64,000 bases of DNA, from positions 248,001 to 312,000 of the forward strand of contig CAWBBL010000018.1 in NCBI GenBank assembly GCA_963786985.1, in the 5' to 3' direction. Both the position numbers and the translations under genes were made by a program. This document shows, piece by piece, positions 1-8,809 of this stretch; within the stretch, counting starts at the first letter, position 1; every line of letters starts with the position of its first letter. Origin of the DNA: Desertimonas sp963786985 (GTDB lineage: Bacteria > Actinomycetota > Acidimicrobiia > Acidimicrobiales > Ilumatobacteraceae). The notes under the pieces were generated by a model. The model ran no database searches. It was not told the origin of the DNA and saw only the letters and a list, made by a program, of their open reading frames with translations.

Positions 1-323
1 GCCGAGCGATCGACTCGTTGCGGTCGGATGCGTCGAGGCGCGAGCGCGAAGATCGCGACGCCCGCAAGGCGGCGGCTGATCCCTACGATCTCGAGTACGA
101 GGCCGGCGACCTCGTCGTCGCCGCCAAGGTGCGCACAGCCCTCGAACGGCTTCCCGAGGACGAACGGGTGGCCATCGAGGTGGCTTACTTCGGCGGTTAC
201 ACGTACCGCGAAGTGGCGGCCCGTCTCGACGTACCGGAGGGTACGGTGAAGAGCAGGATCCGCAGCGGGCTGCGCCGACTGCATCGGGAACTCGTGGCCG
301 CTGGCGTGGAGGTAGGGACATGA
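1..323 (+). CDS. ECF sigma factor, C-terminal part (cut by window edge)
   Basis: This is the C-terminal half of an RNA polymerase sigma-70 family (ECF) factor. The reading frame is open from the first complete codon at base 3, so the true start lies outside the window. The visible 106 or so residues contain region 4: a stretch near LPEDERVAIEV followed by the helix-turn-helix TYREVAARLDVPEGTVKSRI and a basic tail, which binds the -35 element. Its TGA stop overlaps the ATG of the next gene (ATGA at 320-323), and that gene is an RskA-type anti-sigma factor, so this is most likely the SigK-like partner. Family assignment is firm; the SigK label is inferred from the partner. Confidence 0.9.
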   Translation, partial: RAIDSLRSDASRREREDRDARKAAADPYDLEYEAGDLVVAAKVRTALERLPEDERVAIEVAYFGGYTYREVAARLDVPEGTVKSRIRSGLRRLHRELVAAGVEVGT

Positions 324-1045
324 CGCCCGACAACCACCTCGACGAGCTGCTCGGCGCCTACGCCGTCGACGCAGTCGACGAACTCGACCGTCAGCGGGTC
401 GAGGCGTACCTGACCGAGCATCCAGAAGCACGTGCCGAGGTGTGGCAGATGCGCCAGGCGGCGGCGATGCTCGCGCACACCGGCAATCCTGCTCCTGAAG
501 GGGTGTGGGATCGCATCGCTAACGCCTTGGATGGACGGTCGCCGCAATTCGCCGCCGTGCTGCAGAGTCCCGCGCCGACGGCTGCTCCACGCCGCCGACT
601 CGTCGCCGCCCTGTCTGCAGCAGCCCTGCTGATCGCCGCCGTGGCCGGGGTGATCACTGCCATCGTCCTCGACGAAGGCGACGACCCTGAGGCGACGCAA
701 TCGATCGAGAAGGCCTACGAGACGGCGCGGGAAGATCCGGACGGTCGTCTCGTGACACTCGCCTCGGAAGACGGCACGCTGAGCGCTGAAGCAGTAGTGC
801 AGCCCGACGGGGTCGGCTTCCTGTCCGCCGGCACGCTGCCCGAGCTTCCCGCCAGCGAGACGTATCAGCTGTGGGGCGTCTACAGCGACGGGGACGTCAT
901 TTCCCTCGGAGTCGTCGGCAACCGCCCAGCAATCGAGCCGTTCGCAGCCGACGGTGAGCTCGACGCTCTCGTCATCACCCGCGAGGCTGCGGGCGGCGTC
1001 GTTTCCTCCACGAGCGGGGCGCTCCTTGTCGGCGCGGTCGCGTGA
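320..1045 (+). CDS. RskA-type anti-sigma factor, single-pass membrane protein
   Basis: 241 residues. The N-terminal 60 or so residues (LDELLGAYAVDAVDELD, then a Glu/Arg-rich helical part) look like the zinc-finger-less anti-sigma domain of RskA, which would hold the upstream sigma factor inactive. A hydrophobic segment at about residues 94-117, preceded by three arginines, is the single membrane span. The extracytoplasmic part ends with the RskA C-terminal pattern (LPASETYQLWGVYSDGD and the following strand). The start is fixed by the 4-bp ATGA overlap with the sigma gene, which implies translational coupling. In this family release of the sigma factor is by regulated proteolysis; nothing here shows the signal, but the neighbouring photolyase suggests light or oxidative stress. 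Confidence 0.9.
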   Translation: MTPDNHLDELLGAYAVDAVDELDRQRVEAYLTEHPEARAEVWQMRQAAAMLAHTGNPAPEGVWDRIANALDGRSPQFAAVLQSPAPTAAPRRRLVAALSAAALLIAAVAGVITAIVLDEGDDPEATQSIEKAYETAREDPDGRLVTLASEDGTLSAEAVVQPDGVGFLSAGTLPELPASETYQLWGVYSDGDVISLGVVGNRPAIEPFAADGELDALVITREAAGGVVSSTSGALLVGAVA

Positions 1046-1070
1046 CTGCGCCAACCGAACAGCGCAGCGC

Positions 1071-2078
1071 TTGATCGCCGCCGACGCCGTCGATGCCGTG
1101 CTCGAGGCGACGGTGGCGCCGAGCTTCACCAGCATCGGCTGCGCCGTGCGATCAAGGCTCGACCGGTGGAGATCGCTCGCCGACTACGACCTCGACGGCC
1201 GCATCGTGCTGGTCACCGGCGCGACATCTGGTCTCGGCCGGGCCGTCGCCGAGTTGCTGGCCCGGGCCCAGGCGACGGTGATCCTGCTCGGCCGCGACGC
1301 CGTCAAGACGAGGCGCGTCCGCAACGAGTTGGCGACGGCAACGGACAACAACTCCCTCCACCCGGTCGTTGCCGACCTGACGGACCTCGCGTCGGTGGAC
1401 AACGCCGCAACCGAGCTACTCGAGAGTTTCGACCACCTCGATGCGGTGATCCATAACGCCGGCGCCTTGAACGTCGAGCGCCAGACGACTCCCGATGGCC
1501 TCGAGGCGACGGTGGCGCTGCACGTCGTGGCTCCGTTCCTGCTGACGAGCCGGCTGCTCGATCGGCTGCGAGCCGGCGGTCCGGGACGCGTGCTGACGAT
1601 GTCGTCGGGAGGCATGTACACGGCGCCACTCTGCGCTGCCGACTTGGAGATGTCCGCCGGCGAGTACCGCGGCACAGACCAGTACGCGAAGGCGAAACGC
1701 GCCCAGGTCACACTCAACGAGATGTGGGCCAGTGCGGTCGACCGCCACGAGGTCGTGTTCCACGCCGTCCACCCCGGGTGGGCCGACACTCCTGGTGTCG
1801 AGTCGTCGCTCCCCCGCTTCCATCGCGCCCTCCGGCCGCTGCTCCGCACTCCCGCCGAGGGCGCCGACACGATCGCCTGGCTGGCGGCCGACGACGGCCG
1901 ACCGCTCGCCAGCACCGGCGCCTTCTGGCACGACCGACGGCCGCGTCCGATCCATCGGCTCGGCAGCACCCGGCGCAGCGACACCGCCGAACGACGGGAT
2001 GCGCTGTGGGCGTGGTGCGTCGAGCGCAGCGGACTCGACCCGTCTCATCCCGAGGCGGTCCCCGCGCCGAATACCTGA
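1071..2078 (+). CDS. short-chain dehydrogenase/reductase (DHRS12-like)
   Basis: About 335 residues. The Rossmann motif VTGATSGLGRAVAELLARA lies near residue 45, the NAG motif (VIHNAGAL) and the catalytic Ser and Tyr-x-x-x-Lys (TMSSGG and QYAKAKR) follow in the usual order. The N-terminal helix ending in a Ser-Phe-Thr-x-Ile-Gly patch and the roughly 110-residue tail after the active site resemble the DHRS12-like subgroup of classical SDRs rather than FabG. Substrate is not predictable. No ATG is available between the upstream stop and the domain; TTG 1071 is chosen, GTG 1098 is the alternative. It sits between the anti-sigma gene and the broken CFA synthase, so it probably belongs to the same light-stress operon. 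Confidence 0.8.
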   Translation: MIAADAVDAVLEATVAPSFTSIGCAVRSRLDRWRSLADYDLDGRIVLVTGATSGLGRAVAELLARAQATVILLGRDAVKTRRVRNELATATDNNSLHPVVADLTDLASVDNAATELLESFDHLDAVIHNAGALNVERQTTPDGLEATVALHVVAPFLLTSRLLDRLRAGGPGRVLTMSSGGMYTAPLCAADLEMSAGEYRGTDQYAKAKRAQVTLNEMWASAVDRHEVVFHAVHPGWADTPGVESSLPRFHRALRPLLRTPAEGADTIAWLAADDGRPLASTGAFWHDRRPRPIHRLGSTRRSDTAERRDALWAWCVERSGLDPSHPEAVPAPNT

Positions 2079-2108
2079 ACGAGGATTCAAGCAACGTCCT
2101 CGCCGCCG

Positions 2109-2205
2109 ATGAACGCCACACGCCACCACCGTCCCCGTCCGCCCCAGCGCGTCGCCGTCATCGGCAGCGGGATCTCGGGCCTCGCCGCCGCCCACGTGCT
2201 CACGG
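2109..2205 (+). pseudogene. N-terminal remnant of an NAD/FAD-dependent oxidoreductase
   Basis: From ATG 2109 the frame reads a short basic leader and then RVAVIGSGISGLAAAHVLT, the dinucleotide-binding N-terminus typical of the FAD-dependent amine-oxidase-like protein that normally sits next to CFA synthase. After about 32 codons the similarity ends abruptly at roughly base 2203 and the frame runs to a stop at 2277-2279. The rest of the protein (usually about 400 residues) is absent. The sequence continues directly into the middle of a CFA synthase in another frame, so this is a deletion scar. Confidence 0.75.
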
Positions 2206-2929
2206 GAGCCGGACTCGTCGCTGGCCACGGCCCAACGCCGCAAGATCGACCGCCTCCTCGACGCGTGTCGCATCGGTGAGGACACGAGGGTGCTGGAGAT
2301 CGGCAGCGGTTGGGGCGAGCTGGCCATCCGGGCCGCCGCGGGGAGCGGAGGTCGTGACGATCACGCTGTCTCAGGAGCAGCGGGAGCTTGCCGATGCCCG
2401 GGTTCGGGATGCTGGGCTCGCTGGTCGGGTCGACGTGCGCCTTGCCGACTACCGCGGCGTCGACGGCTCGTTCGACGCCATCGTCAGTGTCGAGATGATC
2501 GAGGCGGTGGGCGCCGAGTTCTGGGCCGACTACTTCGGGCAACTCGATACGATGCTGACCACCGGCGGCCTGGTTGGCATCCAGACGATCACCAAACCGC
2601 ACCGCCGGCTGCTCGAGGAGCGACGGACCTACAGCTGGATCAACAAGTACGTCTTCCCGGGCGGCCTCGTCCCGTCGATCGCGGCGATCGAGGACACCAT
2701 CGCCTCGACGCGGTTGCGGGTCGTCGGCCGAACAGCCTTCGGGCAGAGCTATGCCGACACGCTGGGGATCTGGCGTCGACGCTTCGATGACGCCGCCGAG
2801 GAGGTCGCCGCCCTCGGCTTCGATGACGTGTTCCGCCGGATGTGGGACTTCTACCTGGCCTGCAGCGAGGCCGGATTCCGGTCCGGGCTCCTCGACGTCG
2901 AGCAACTCGTCCTGCGCCGCGACGATTGA
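2203..2929 (+). pseudogene. cyclopropane-fatty-acyl-phospholipid synthase, truncated and frameshifted
   Basis: Bases from about 2203 encode EPDSSLATAQRRKIDRLLDA and then the SAM-binding motif VLEIGSGWGELAIRAA in one frame. At about 2335-2342 the homology moves to the next frame (VVTITLSQEQRELADARV and on to the stop at 2929), where the acidic SVEMIEAVG motif and the ITKPHRRLLEER/TYSWINKYVFPGG region of CFA synthases are readable. The first 140-150 residues of a normal enzyme are missing, replaced by the oxidoreductase remnant. With both a deletion and a frameshift this cannot make a working enzyme. The intact family transfers a methylene group from SAM to membrane lipid double bonds. Confidence 0.85.
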
Positions 2930-2940
2930 GGCGGTCGGTC

Positions 2941-4299
2941 ATGGGTGGGACGGTCGGAATCGTGTGGTTCCGGCGTGATCTGCGGCTCGCCGACAACCCG
3001 ACGTTGCGGCGGGCGCTCGACGAGTGCGATGAGATCATCCCGGTGTTCGTCGTCGACGATCGCTTCTGGAGGCGGGCCGGCGCCAACCGCCGGTGGTTCC
3101 TCTCCGGCTGCCTCGCCGACCTCGATGAGCAACTCGGCGGGCGCCTCGTCGTCCGCCGCGACGACCCGGTGACGGCACTCACCGAGCTCGTCCAGCGCCA
3201 CCACGTCACTCGCCTGTACCGGGCCGCCGATGCTGGACCCGCTGGCCGACGCCGTGACGCCGAGGTCGACGACGCCCTCCAGGAGCAGGTCGACACAATC
3301 GTCGCCGACCAGCCCTATCTCGTCGCCCTGGGCAGCGTCCGCACCACGGTGGGCGAGCCGTACCAGGTCTTCACGCCGTACTGGCGGAGGTGGCGTCAGC
3401 TCGACGTCGCCGCCCCACTGCGTCGTCCGCCACGAATCACGACCGCGAGCGGCGTGCGGACGGACCCCATTCCCGCCGAAGGGTCCCCGAAGGCCACCGC
3501 CTGGCGACCGGGTCCGGGCGAGCGGGCTGGCCAAGCCGCCCTCGATCGATTCCTGCGCAGTAACGCTGAACGCTACGACGAGCGCCGCGACCTGCCCGCC
3601 GCCGACGCGACGAGCCGGCTCGGGCCGTACCTCAAGTTCGGCTGCCTGCACCCGCGACAACTGCTGAGCCGCCTCGACCTCGAAAATCGCGCTCACCAGG
3701 TGTTCGCCCAAGAGCTGGCCTGGCGTGACTTCTACGCAGACGTCCTGTGCGCCTGGCCGGAGTCGGCCTGGAAGGCGTTCAACGAATCCCTCGCCGGCAT
3801 CCGGATCGACCGTGGCCGCGACGCCGACGAGCGATTCGCCGCGTGGTGCGACGGTCGCACCGGCTTTCCGATCGTCGACGCCGGCATGCGCCAACTCGTC
3901 GAAGAGGGGTTCATCCACAACCGTGTGCGGATGATCGTTGCCAGTTTTCTCGTCAAGGATCTCCATCTCGACTGGACGCGTGGGGCGCGGTTCTTCCTCG
4001 AGCACCTCTACGACGGCGACCTCCCCTCCAACAACCACGGTTGGCAGTGGGCCGCCGGCACCGGGACCGACGCTGCGCCGTACGTGCGCGTGTTCAACCC
4101 GCGACGCCAGGGCGAACGGTTCGACCCAGACGGCGAGTACGTCCGCCGCTGGGTCCCCGAGCTCTCCGACGTCCCGGCCGCGGCGATCCACGAGCCACAC
4201 CGCCACGGCGACGGCCCGCCTGGCTACCCGGCACCAATCGTCGACCACGCCACAGAGCGCGAGGAGGCCCTGCGCCGTTTCGCCGCGGCGACCGGATGA
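2941..4299 (+). CDS. phrB: deoxyribodipyrimidine photolyase
   Basis: 452 residues, normal for a class I CPD photolyase. The N-terminal domain starts with VGIVWFRRDLRLADNPTL, the antenna-binding alpha/beta fold. The C-terminal FAD domain shows RLGPYLKFGCLHPRQ, the QELAWRDFYADV helix, GFPIVDAGMRQL, and DLPSNNHGWQWAAGTGTDAAPY with the NxxWQW(A) electron-transfer region. It repairs UV-induced cyclobutane dimers using light. ATG 2941 is 11 bases after the CFA remnant, so it is the last gene of the sigma-factor cluster. It is the only fully intact catalytic light-repair gene left there. It could belong to the wider cryptochrome/photolyase family, but the repair-type FAD pocket is well kept. Confidence 0.95.
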   Translation: MGGTVGIVWFRRDLRLADNPTLRRALDECDEIIPVFVVDDRFWRRAGANRRWFLSGCLADLDEQLGGRLVVRRDDPVTALTELVQRHHVTRLYRAADAGPAGRRRDAEVDDALQEQVDTIVADQPYLVALGSVRTTVGEPYQVFTPYWRRWRQLDVAAPLRRPPRITTASGVRTDPIPAEGSPKATAWRPGPGERAGQAALDRFLRSNAERYDERRDLPAADATSRLGPYLKFGCLHPRQLLSRLDLENRAHQVFAQELAWRDFYADVLCAWPESAWKAFNESLAGIRIDRGRDADERFAAWCDGRTGFPIVDAGMRQLVEEGFIHNRVRMIVASFLVKDLHLDWTRGARFFLEHLYDGDLPSNNHGWQWAAGTGTDAAPYVRVFNPRRQGERFDPDGEYVRRWVPELSDVPAAAIHEPHRHGDGPPGYPAPIVDHATEREEALRRFAAATG

Positions 4300-4314
4300 C
4301 CATCCCGCCCCACC

Positions 4315-4390
4315 ATCTGGGGAAGATCCGTGTCAATCGAGCTTGTGGGGAAGGTTCGTGTCAGATGCTGACACGAACCTTCCCCAGATC
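4315..4390. repeat. family 1 palindromic repeat, copy 1 (units A-B-C)
   Basis: Intergenic repeat between phrB and the aldo-keto reductase. Unit A is 4315-4335 (starts ATCTGGGGAAGATCCGTG). Units B (4347-4364) and C (4368-4385) form a perfect 18-bp hairpin, GGGGAAGGTTCGTGTCAG against its complement, with a 3-base loop ATG. Unit A is identical over 21 bases to the outer unit at 26631-26651. The hairpin could also terminate transcription after phrB, although no U-tract follows it. Confidence 0.9.
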
Positions 4391-4442
4391 TCCGGCGGCA
4401 ACCGATCGCGGCGAGACGGGTCCGGCGTGCTAGGTGTGAGTG

Positions 4443-5442
4443 ATGGCCCTCCCTCGACGCACGCTCGGTGCCGACGGCCCAACGGTCGGAGCCATCGGGC
4501 TCGGCTGCATGAGCTTCAGCCCCACCTATGGGGGCTTCGATGGCGTCAATCCGACCGACGTCATCCACCGCGCCCTCGACCTCGGTGTGACGTTGCTCGA
4601 CACCGCCGATGTCTACGGCCCCTTGACCAGCGAGCTCGCCGTCGGCAAGGCAATCGCCGGCCGACGGGACGAGGTGGTCGTGGCCACCAAGTTCGGCATC
4701 ATGGCGTCACCGGCTGGATCGCAGCCGCCGGTCGTCGTCGGCACGCCGGAGTACGTGCGCTCGTCGGTCGACGGCTCGTTGAGCCGGCTCGGTGTCGACT
4801 ACATCGACCTCTACTACCAACATCGAGCCGACCTCAACGTGCCCATCGAGGAGACCGTCGGGGCGATGGCCGAACTCGTCGCGGCGGGCAAGGTGCGCTA
4901 CCTCGGACTCTCTGAAGCTTCGGTGGACACGATCCGCCGGGCCGCCGCCGTGCACCCGATCGCCGCCCTGCAGAGCGAATGGTCACTGTGGAGCCGCGAC
5001 ATCGAGGCCGAGGTCGTTCCAACGTGCCGAGAGTTGGGCATCGGCATCGTGCCCTTCAGCCCGCTGGGACGCGGCATGCTGACGGGGCGCATCACCTCGC
5101 TCGACGAGTTCGCCGAGGACGACATGCGGCGCAACCACCCCAGGTTCCGCGACGGCGCTCTCGACGCCAACCTGCAGGCCGTCGACGTGGTGCGCGGCGT
5201 CGCCACAGCCCACGGCGTGGCCCCCGGCCAGGTCGCCCTGGCGTGGTCGCTCGCCCGCGGTCCCGACGTCGTGCCGATCCCCGGGACGAAGCGCATCACC
5301 TATCTCGAGGAGAACGTCGGCTCCGCCGACATCGACCTTGTCCGCCGACGACCTCGACCGCCTCGACAGCGTCACCGCCGTCGGCGAACGGTGGGTCGAC
5401 CCGACGTGGATCTACCGCACCACGCCGCCTCAGACGACCTGA
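4443..5442 (+). pseudogene. aldo/keto reductase with a +1 frameshift near its end
   Basis: The frame from ATG 4443 reads as an NADPH-dependent aldo/keto reductase of the YajO/Tas-like group: GLGCMSFSPTYGG, catalytic Asp and Tyr in LLDTADVYGP, the Lys in VVVATKFGI, the YYQHRAD histidine, and SPLGRGMLTGR. At about 5337-5341 an extra base (CTTG for expected CTG) shifts the frame. The correct C-terminus (LSADDLDRLDSVTAVGERW and on to TGA 5440-5442) is present in the next frame. Only the last 33 residues are affected, so this may be a sequencing indel rather than a true pseudogene. Without correction the frame reads on for 1.3 kb antisense to the vWA gene, a false fusion. The stop overlaps the convergent vWA gene by 13 bp. 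Confidence 0.85.
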
Positions 5443-6608
5443 ACCGGGTTCACGTCACGGCCCTCGAGGGCCGCCGCCAGCACGTCGGGAAACTGATCAG
5501 GCGTGGACGTGGCGACGTGGGCTCCGAGGGCGGCGAGGGCCGCCGCCTCGTGATGGTTGGCGACGGGGGCACCCTCGTCCGACAGGGCGAGCAGGACGAG
5601 GACGGTCACACCGCTGCGCACGAGCACATCCACCCGCGTGCGCAGGAGGTCGAGATCGCCGCCCTCGAACAGGTCGCTCACCAGGATCAGCAACGTCTCC
5701 GCCGGTCGAGTGACCAGCTGCTGGCAGGCGCCGAGGGCGTTGCCGATGTCCGTGCCCCCGCCGAGCTGCACCCCGAACAGCACGTCGACGGGATCGTCCA
5801 GGTACTCGGTGAGGTCGATCGCCGCCGTGTCGAAGGCGATCAGCGACGTTCGCAACGCCGGCATGCTGGCGAGAAGGCAGGCAAACAGCGAGGCGTGGAC
5901 GACGCTGTCGGCCATCGAGCCACTCTGGTCGATGGCGACCACGACGTCGCGGGCCAGCGACGGGCTACGCCGGCCGTAGCCGATCAGCCGCTCCGGAACG
6001 ACGGTGCGCTGATCAGGGAGCCAGTGGCGCAAGTTGGCGCGGATCGTGCGCATCCAGTCGATGTCGGCCAACTGCGGCCGGTGGCTGCGCGCCGTCCGCG
6101 CCAGCGCCCCGGTGACAGCAGTTCGCGTGCGATCGGCGAAGCGCTGGCGCATCGTGTCGAGCACGCCGGCGATCACCTGGCGGGCTGTCTCCTTGGTCGC
6201 CTCCGGGAGCAGCCGGTTGAGCTCCACGAGCACGCTGACGAGGTGGACGTCGGGCTCCAAGTCGGCGAGCAGTTCAGGTTCCAGCAGCAGATGGGTGAGA
6301 TCGAGGCGCTCGACTGCGTCGCGCTGGAGCACCTGTACGACAGGAACCGGGAAGTAGCGACGGATGTCGCCCAGCCAGCGCGACACCGCCGGGGCCGATC
6401 GCGCGAGGCCGCCGACCCGGCGCCCGCGTCCCGCACTACCGCGGACACGTTCCTCGGCGGAGTCGTAGAGGGCCCCGAGGGCGGCATCGATCCGGCTGTC
6501 GTCGCGGCCGAGACGGGCGCCCGTGCCGTCGGCGTCGCCACCGAGCACGAGGCGCCAGCGGCGGACGCGCTCGGCATCCGACACTCGAGGTCGCAGCTCA
6601 GTGCTCAC
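5430..6608 (-). CDS. von Willebrand factor A domain protein (last gene of MoxR cluster)
   Basis: 392 residues, no signal peptide. The C-terminal half is a vWA domain with a MIDAS metal site, DQSGS at residues 227-231 in VVVAIDQSGSM, followed by the usual Thr region (GGGTDIGNAL) and Asp (LVSDLFEGG). The N-terminal 220 residues are helical and charged and not recognised. GTG 6608 is preceded by a strong GGAGG-type ribosome site and overlaps the stop of the DUF5682 gene by 11 bases. MoxR ATPases generally work with a vWA partner encoded nearby, the pair acting as a chaperone or remodelling device for a client; here the client is unknown. Confidence 0.88.
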   Translation of the reverse strand: MSTELRPRVSDAERVRRWRLVLGGDADGTGARLGRDDSRIDAALGALYDSAEERVRGSAGRGRRVGGLARSAPAVSRWLGDIRRYFPVPVVQVLQRDAVERLDLTHLLLEPELLADLEPDVHLVSVLVELNRLLPEATKETARQVIAGVLDTMRQRFADRTRTAVTGALARTARSHRPQLADIDWMRTIRANLRHWLPDQRTVVPERLIGYGRRSPSLARDVVVAIDQSGSMADSVVHASLFACLLASMPALRTSLIAFDTAAIDLTEYLDDPVDVLFGVQLGGGTDIGNALGACQQLVTRPAETLLILVSDLFEGGDLDLLRTRVDVLVRSGVTVLVLLALSDEGAPVANHHEAAALAALGAHVATSTPDQFPDVLAAALEGRDVNPVQVV

Positions 6609-8802
6609 GACTCCTCCCCTCCAAACCCAGCATCAGGCGCACGGTGGCGATCCCGGCGGCCGCCCGGTCGTCATCGACATCGCCGCCGAATGTGGCGACG
6701 TGGTCGCGACGAGTCGTCGTGACGAGCACGCCGAGCTGGCGGCGCTCAGCCGGTTCGAACGCCCCGAACGTCCGCCGCAGGAGAGCCACGGCGTCGACGA
6801 AAATCTCGTTGGTCATCGTCGAGATCCACGTATCGACGATCGCCAGCAGGCCGACATCGTGAACGAGCACGGTGCCGCTGCCAGCGAGGAACCCCTCGAC
6901 GAACCGGGCGCCGGCGGCGGCGGGAGTCCCCGGGGTCAGCGCCCTCCCGACCCGCTGCGACACCGCCTCGGCGTCCCACGTGCCCGAGTCGTGGAGCAGC
7001 CTGGTCGCCCGGCCCGCCACGAGGCCGTGGATTGCCCGGCCGTCGGCGAGCTTGGCGAGGGCATCCGGCAGCGCGCCGTGGCGGGCGGCGTGGTCGAGCA
7101 TCGCCAACGCGCCCTGCAGCCCACTCAGCCGTTCGACCATCGCCGCCGCAGCATCGTCATCGAGGTGCCGGCACGCTCGCTCCAGTCCAGCGATGACGCG
7201 CACGACCACTTCGTCGATGACGGTGGTCAGGGCGACAGAGTCCGAGCCGCGCACGTCGCCGTAGCGCAGCGCCGACGCCAACGGCACGAGCGCGTCGATC
7301 AGGTCGGCGACATCGGGCGCCGTAGCCGCCAACGTCCCCAGGGCATCGGCCGCCGCCCGTGCGCCGCCGGGGAGATCAGCGAGCAGCGCGTCGGTGACCA
7401 GAGCGGCCGCCTGCGGGAGGGTGGTCGCGGCACCCGCCCGCTCGACGACCATGGCCGTGGCGGCGCTGGCGATCGTCGTCCCGTAACTCGCACACTCGAC
7501 GAGGCGAACCGACATCGCCGGATCCCAGGCCAGCGACCAGGTCTCGCGGAACGTACTGCGACTGCCCCGGCCCTCCTCCAGAATGCCCCAGTCGACGCCG
7601 AGGATGCCGAGGCGATGGAGCAGCTGGGAGCGGCGCAGCCCGGCCGGCCGGCGAAGATCGAGTTCGACGGTTCGCCGGTCACCACGGGGCACGAGTCGGG
7701 CAGCCCGTTGGGCGGCGCGGACGTCGCGGGCCAGCGGCACCTGCGGTGCGTCGGCAGGCACGTCACCGATGGCGTCCCCGACCGTCAGTTCGTCGATGAC
7801 CTTGGCGACGGCTTCGTCGGCCGCCAGCGACAGCACGGCCGACGAGGCGTCGAGGACCTCGGCGAGCCCGCTGCGTGGCCGGTGGCGGATCGTGGCCAGG
7901 GCGTCGGCCAACCGCGACGCAGCGATGAGGTGATCGGGCGAGGCGGCGAGGCCGTGACGGCGCAATGCCGCGGCGGCGTCGACGAAGAAGCGGGCGACGC
8001 CGTGCGGGCCGGGGTGGCGGAACACGTGCCGGTACCAACCCGGCGTGGCGACGCCGGCGGCGTAGCCAGAACGTCGCCGGAGGCGGCGATCGGTCCACGG
8101 CACCCAGGTGACTGCTGCCTTCGCCCTGCTCGACCTCGCCGCTGCGGCGTGACGCAGCAACGCACGATCGGCCGCCGCGGTGGTCGACCGCGGATCGAGG
8201 GCCGGAACATGCCATGCGCCGCACACGACGGCGACCACGGCATCCCCGGACGACACGGCGCGGATCGCCGTTCGCATGTGCGCCTCACGCACGGCCTCGT
8301 GCGGCGACGACGGCGCGTCGCCGCGCACGGCGGTCATTGCCGCGGCGATGGCCGCGAACGCCGGCGCCCCGTCACCGCGGTGCTCGACAACGTCCTCCCA
8401 CCAGCGCTCGGCGTCGGGTTCCCCGGCGGCCGCCGCGAGCGCTCCGATCGGGTCGAGTGGACCGTCGTCGCGCGACTCGTGTTCGAGATCGCCAGACAAG
8501 GCCCAGGCCATCGGCACGTCGATCGGCACGGCAGGCACTCCCCTGGCGTACGCCCAGCGCGCCGCCTGCCACTCCGGGCTGAAGTCGGCGAGTGGCCAGA
8601 AGGCGGCCTGGGACACGTCATTCGGGAGATAGCCGAGCAGCGCCACGGGAGGTCGCAGACGCTCGTCGGCGATCCATTCCAGCACCGGTGCGCTGTCGGC
8701 CGGCAACTCGATGAGCACGACGTCGGGCTCGATCTCCTCGAGGGCGCTGAGCACGGACCGAGCCGAGCCCGGCCCATGGTGCCGGATGCCGAGAAGATGC
8801 AG
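6598..8802 (-). CDS. DUF5682 family protein in the MoxR/vWA operon
   Basis: About 734 residues. The N-terminus LHLLGIRHHGPGSARSVLSAL, followed by PDVVLIELPADSAP, is the signature of the DUF5682 family, whose biochemical role is not established. The rest is Ala/Asp-rich and mostly helical with no membrane spans. There is no ATG, GTG or TTG between the MoxR stop and this conserved N-terminus; CTG 8802 fits the expected first residue. An in-frame ATG at 8973 would add a 57-residue non-homologous extension overlapping moxR. A missing start may also reflect one of the indels common in this window. Its position between moxR and the vWA gene is the usual one for this cluster in actinobacteria. Confidence 0.78.
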   Translation of the reverse strand: MHLLGIRHHGPGSARSVLSALEEIEPDVVLIELPADSAPVLEWIADERLRPPVALLGYLPNDVSQAAFWPLADFSPEWQAARWAYARGVPAVPIDVPMAWALSGDLEHESRDDGPLDPIGALAAAAGEPDAERWWEDVVEHRGDGAPAFAAIAAAMTAVRGDAPSSPHEAVREAHMRTAIRAVSSGDAVVAVVCGAWHVPALDPRSTTAAADRALLRHAAAARSSRAKAAVTWVPWTDRRLRRRSGYAAGVATPGWYRHVFRHPGPHGVARFFVDAAAALRRHGLAASPDHLIAASRLADALATIRHRPRSGLAEVLDASSAVLSLAADEAVAKVIDELTVGDAIGDVPADAPQVPLARDVRAAQRAARLVPRGDRRTVELDLRRPAGLRRSQLLHRLGILGVDWGILEEGRGSRSTFRETWSLAWDPAMSVRLVECASYGTTIASAATAMVVERAGAATTLPQAAALVTDALLADLPGGARAAADALGTLAATAPDVADLIDALVPLASALRYGDVRGSDSVALTTVIDEVVVRVIAGLERACRHLDDDAAAAMVERLSGLQGALAMLDHAARHGALPDALAKLADGRAIHGLVAGRATRLLHDSGTWDAEAVSQRVGRALTPGTPAAAGARFVEGFLAGSGTVLVHDVGLLAIVDTWISTMTNEIFVDAVALLRRTFGAFEPAERRQLGVLVTTTRRDHVATFGGDVDDDRAAAGIATVRLMLGLEGRSREH

Positions 8803-8809
8803 CCGCTGA

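Noticed and set aside
4440..6722. A single 760-codon open frame spanning the aldo-keto reductase and the antisense of the vWA gene
   Set aside because: Homology to the reductase moves to another frame at about 5340, and the remaining 1.3 kb is antisense to the well supported vWA gene. It is an artefact of a frameshift, not a fusion protein.
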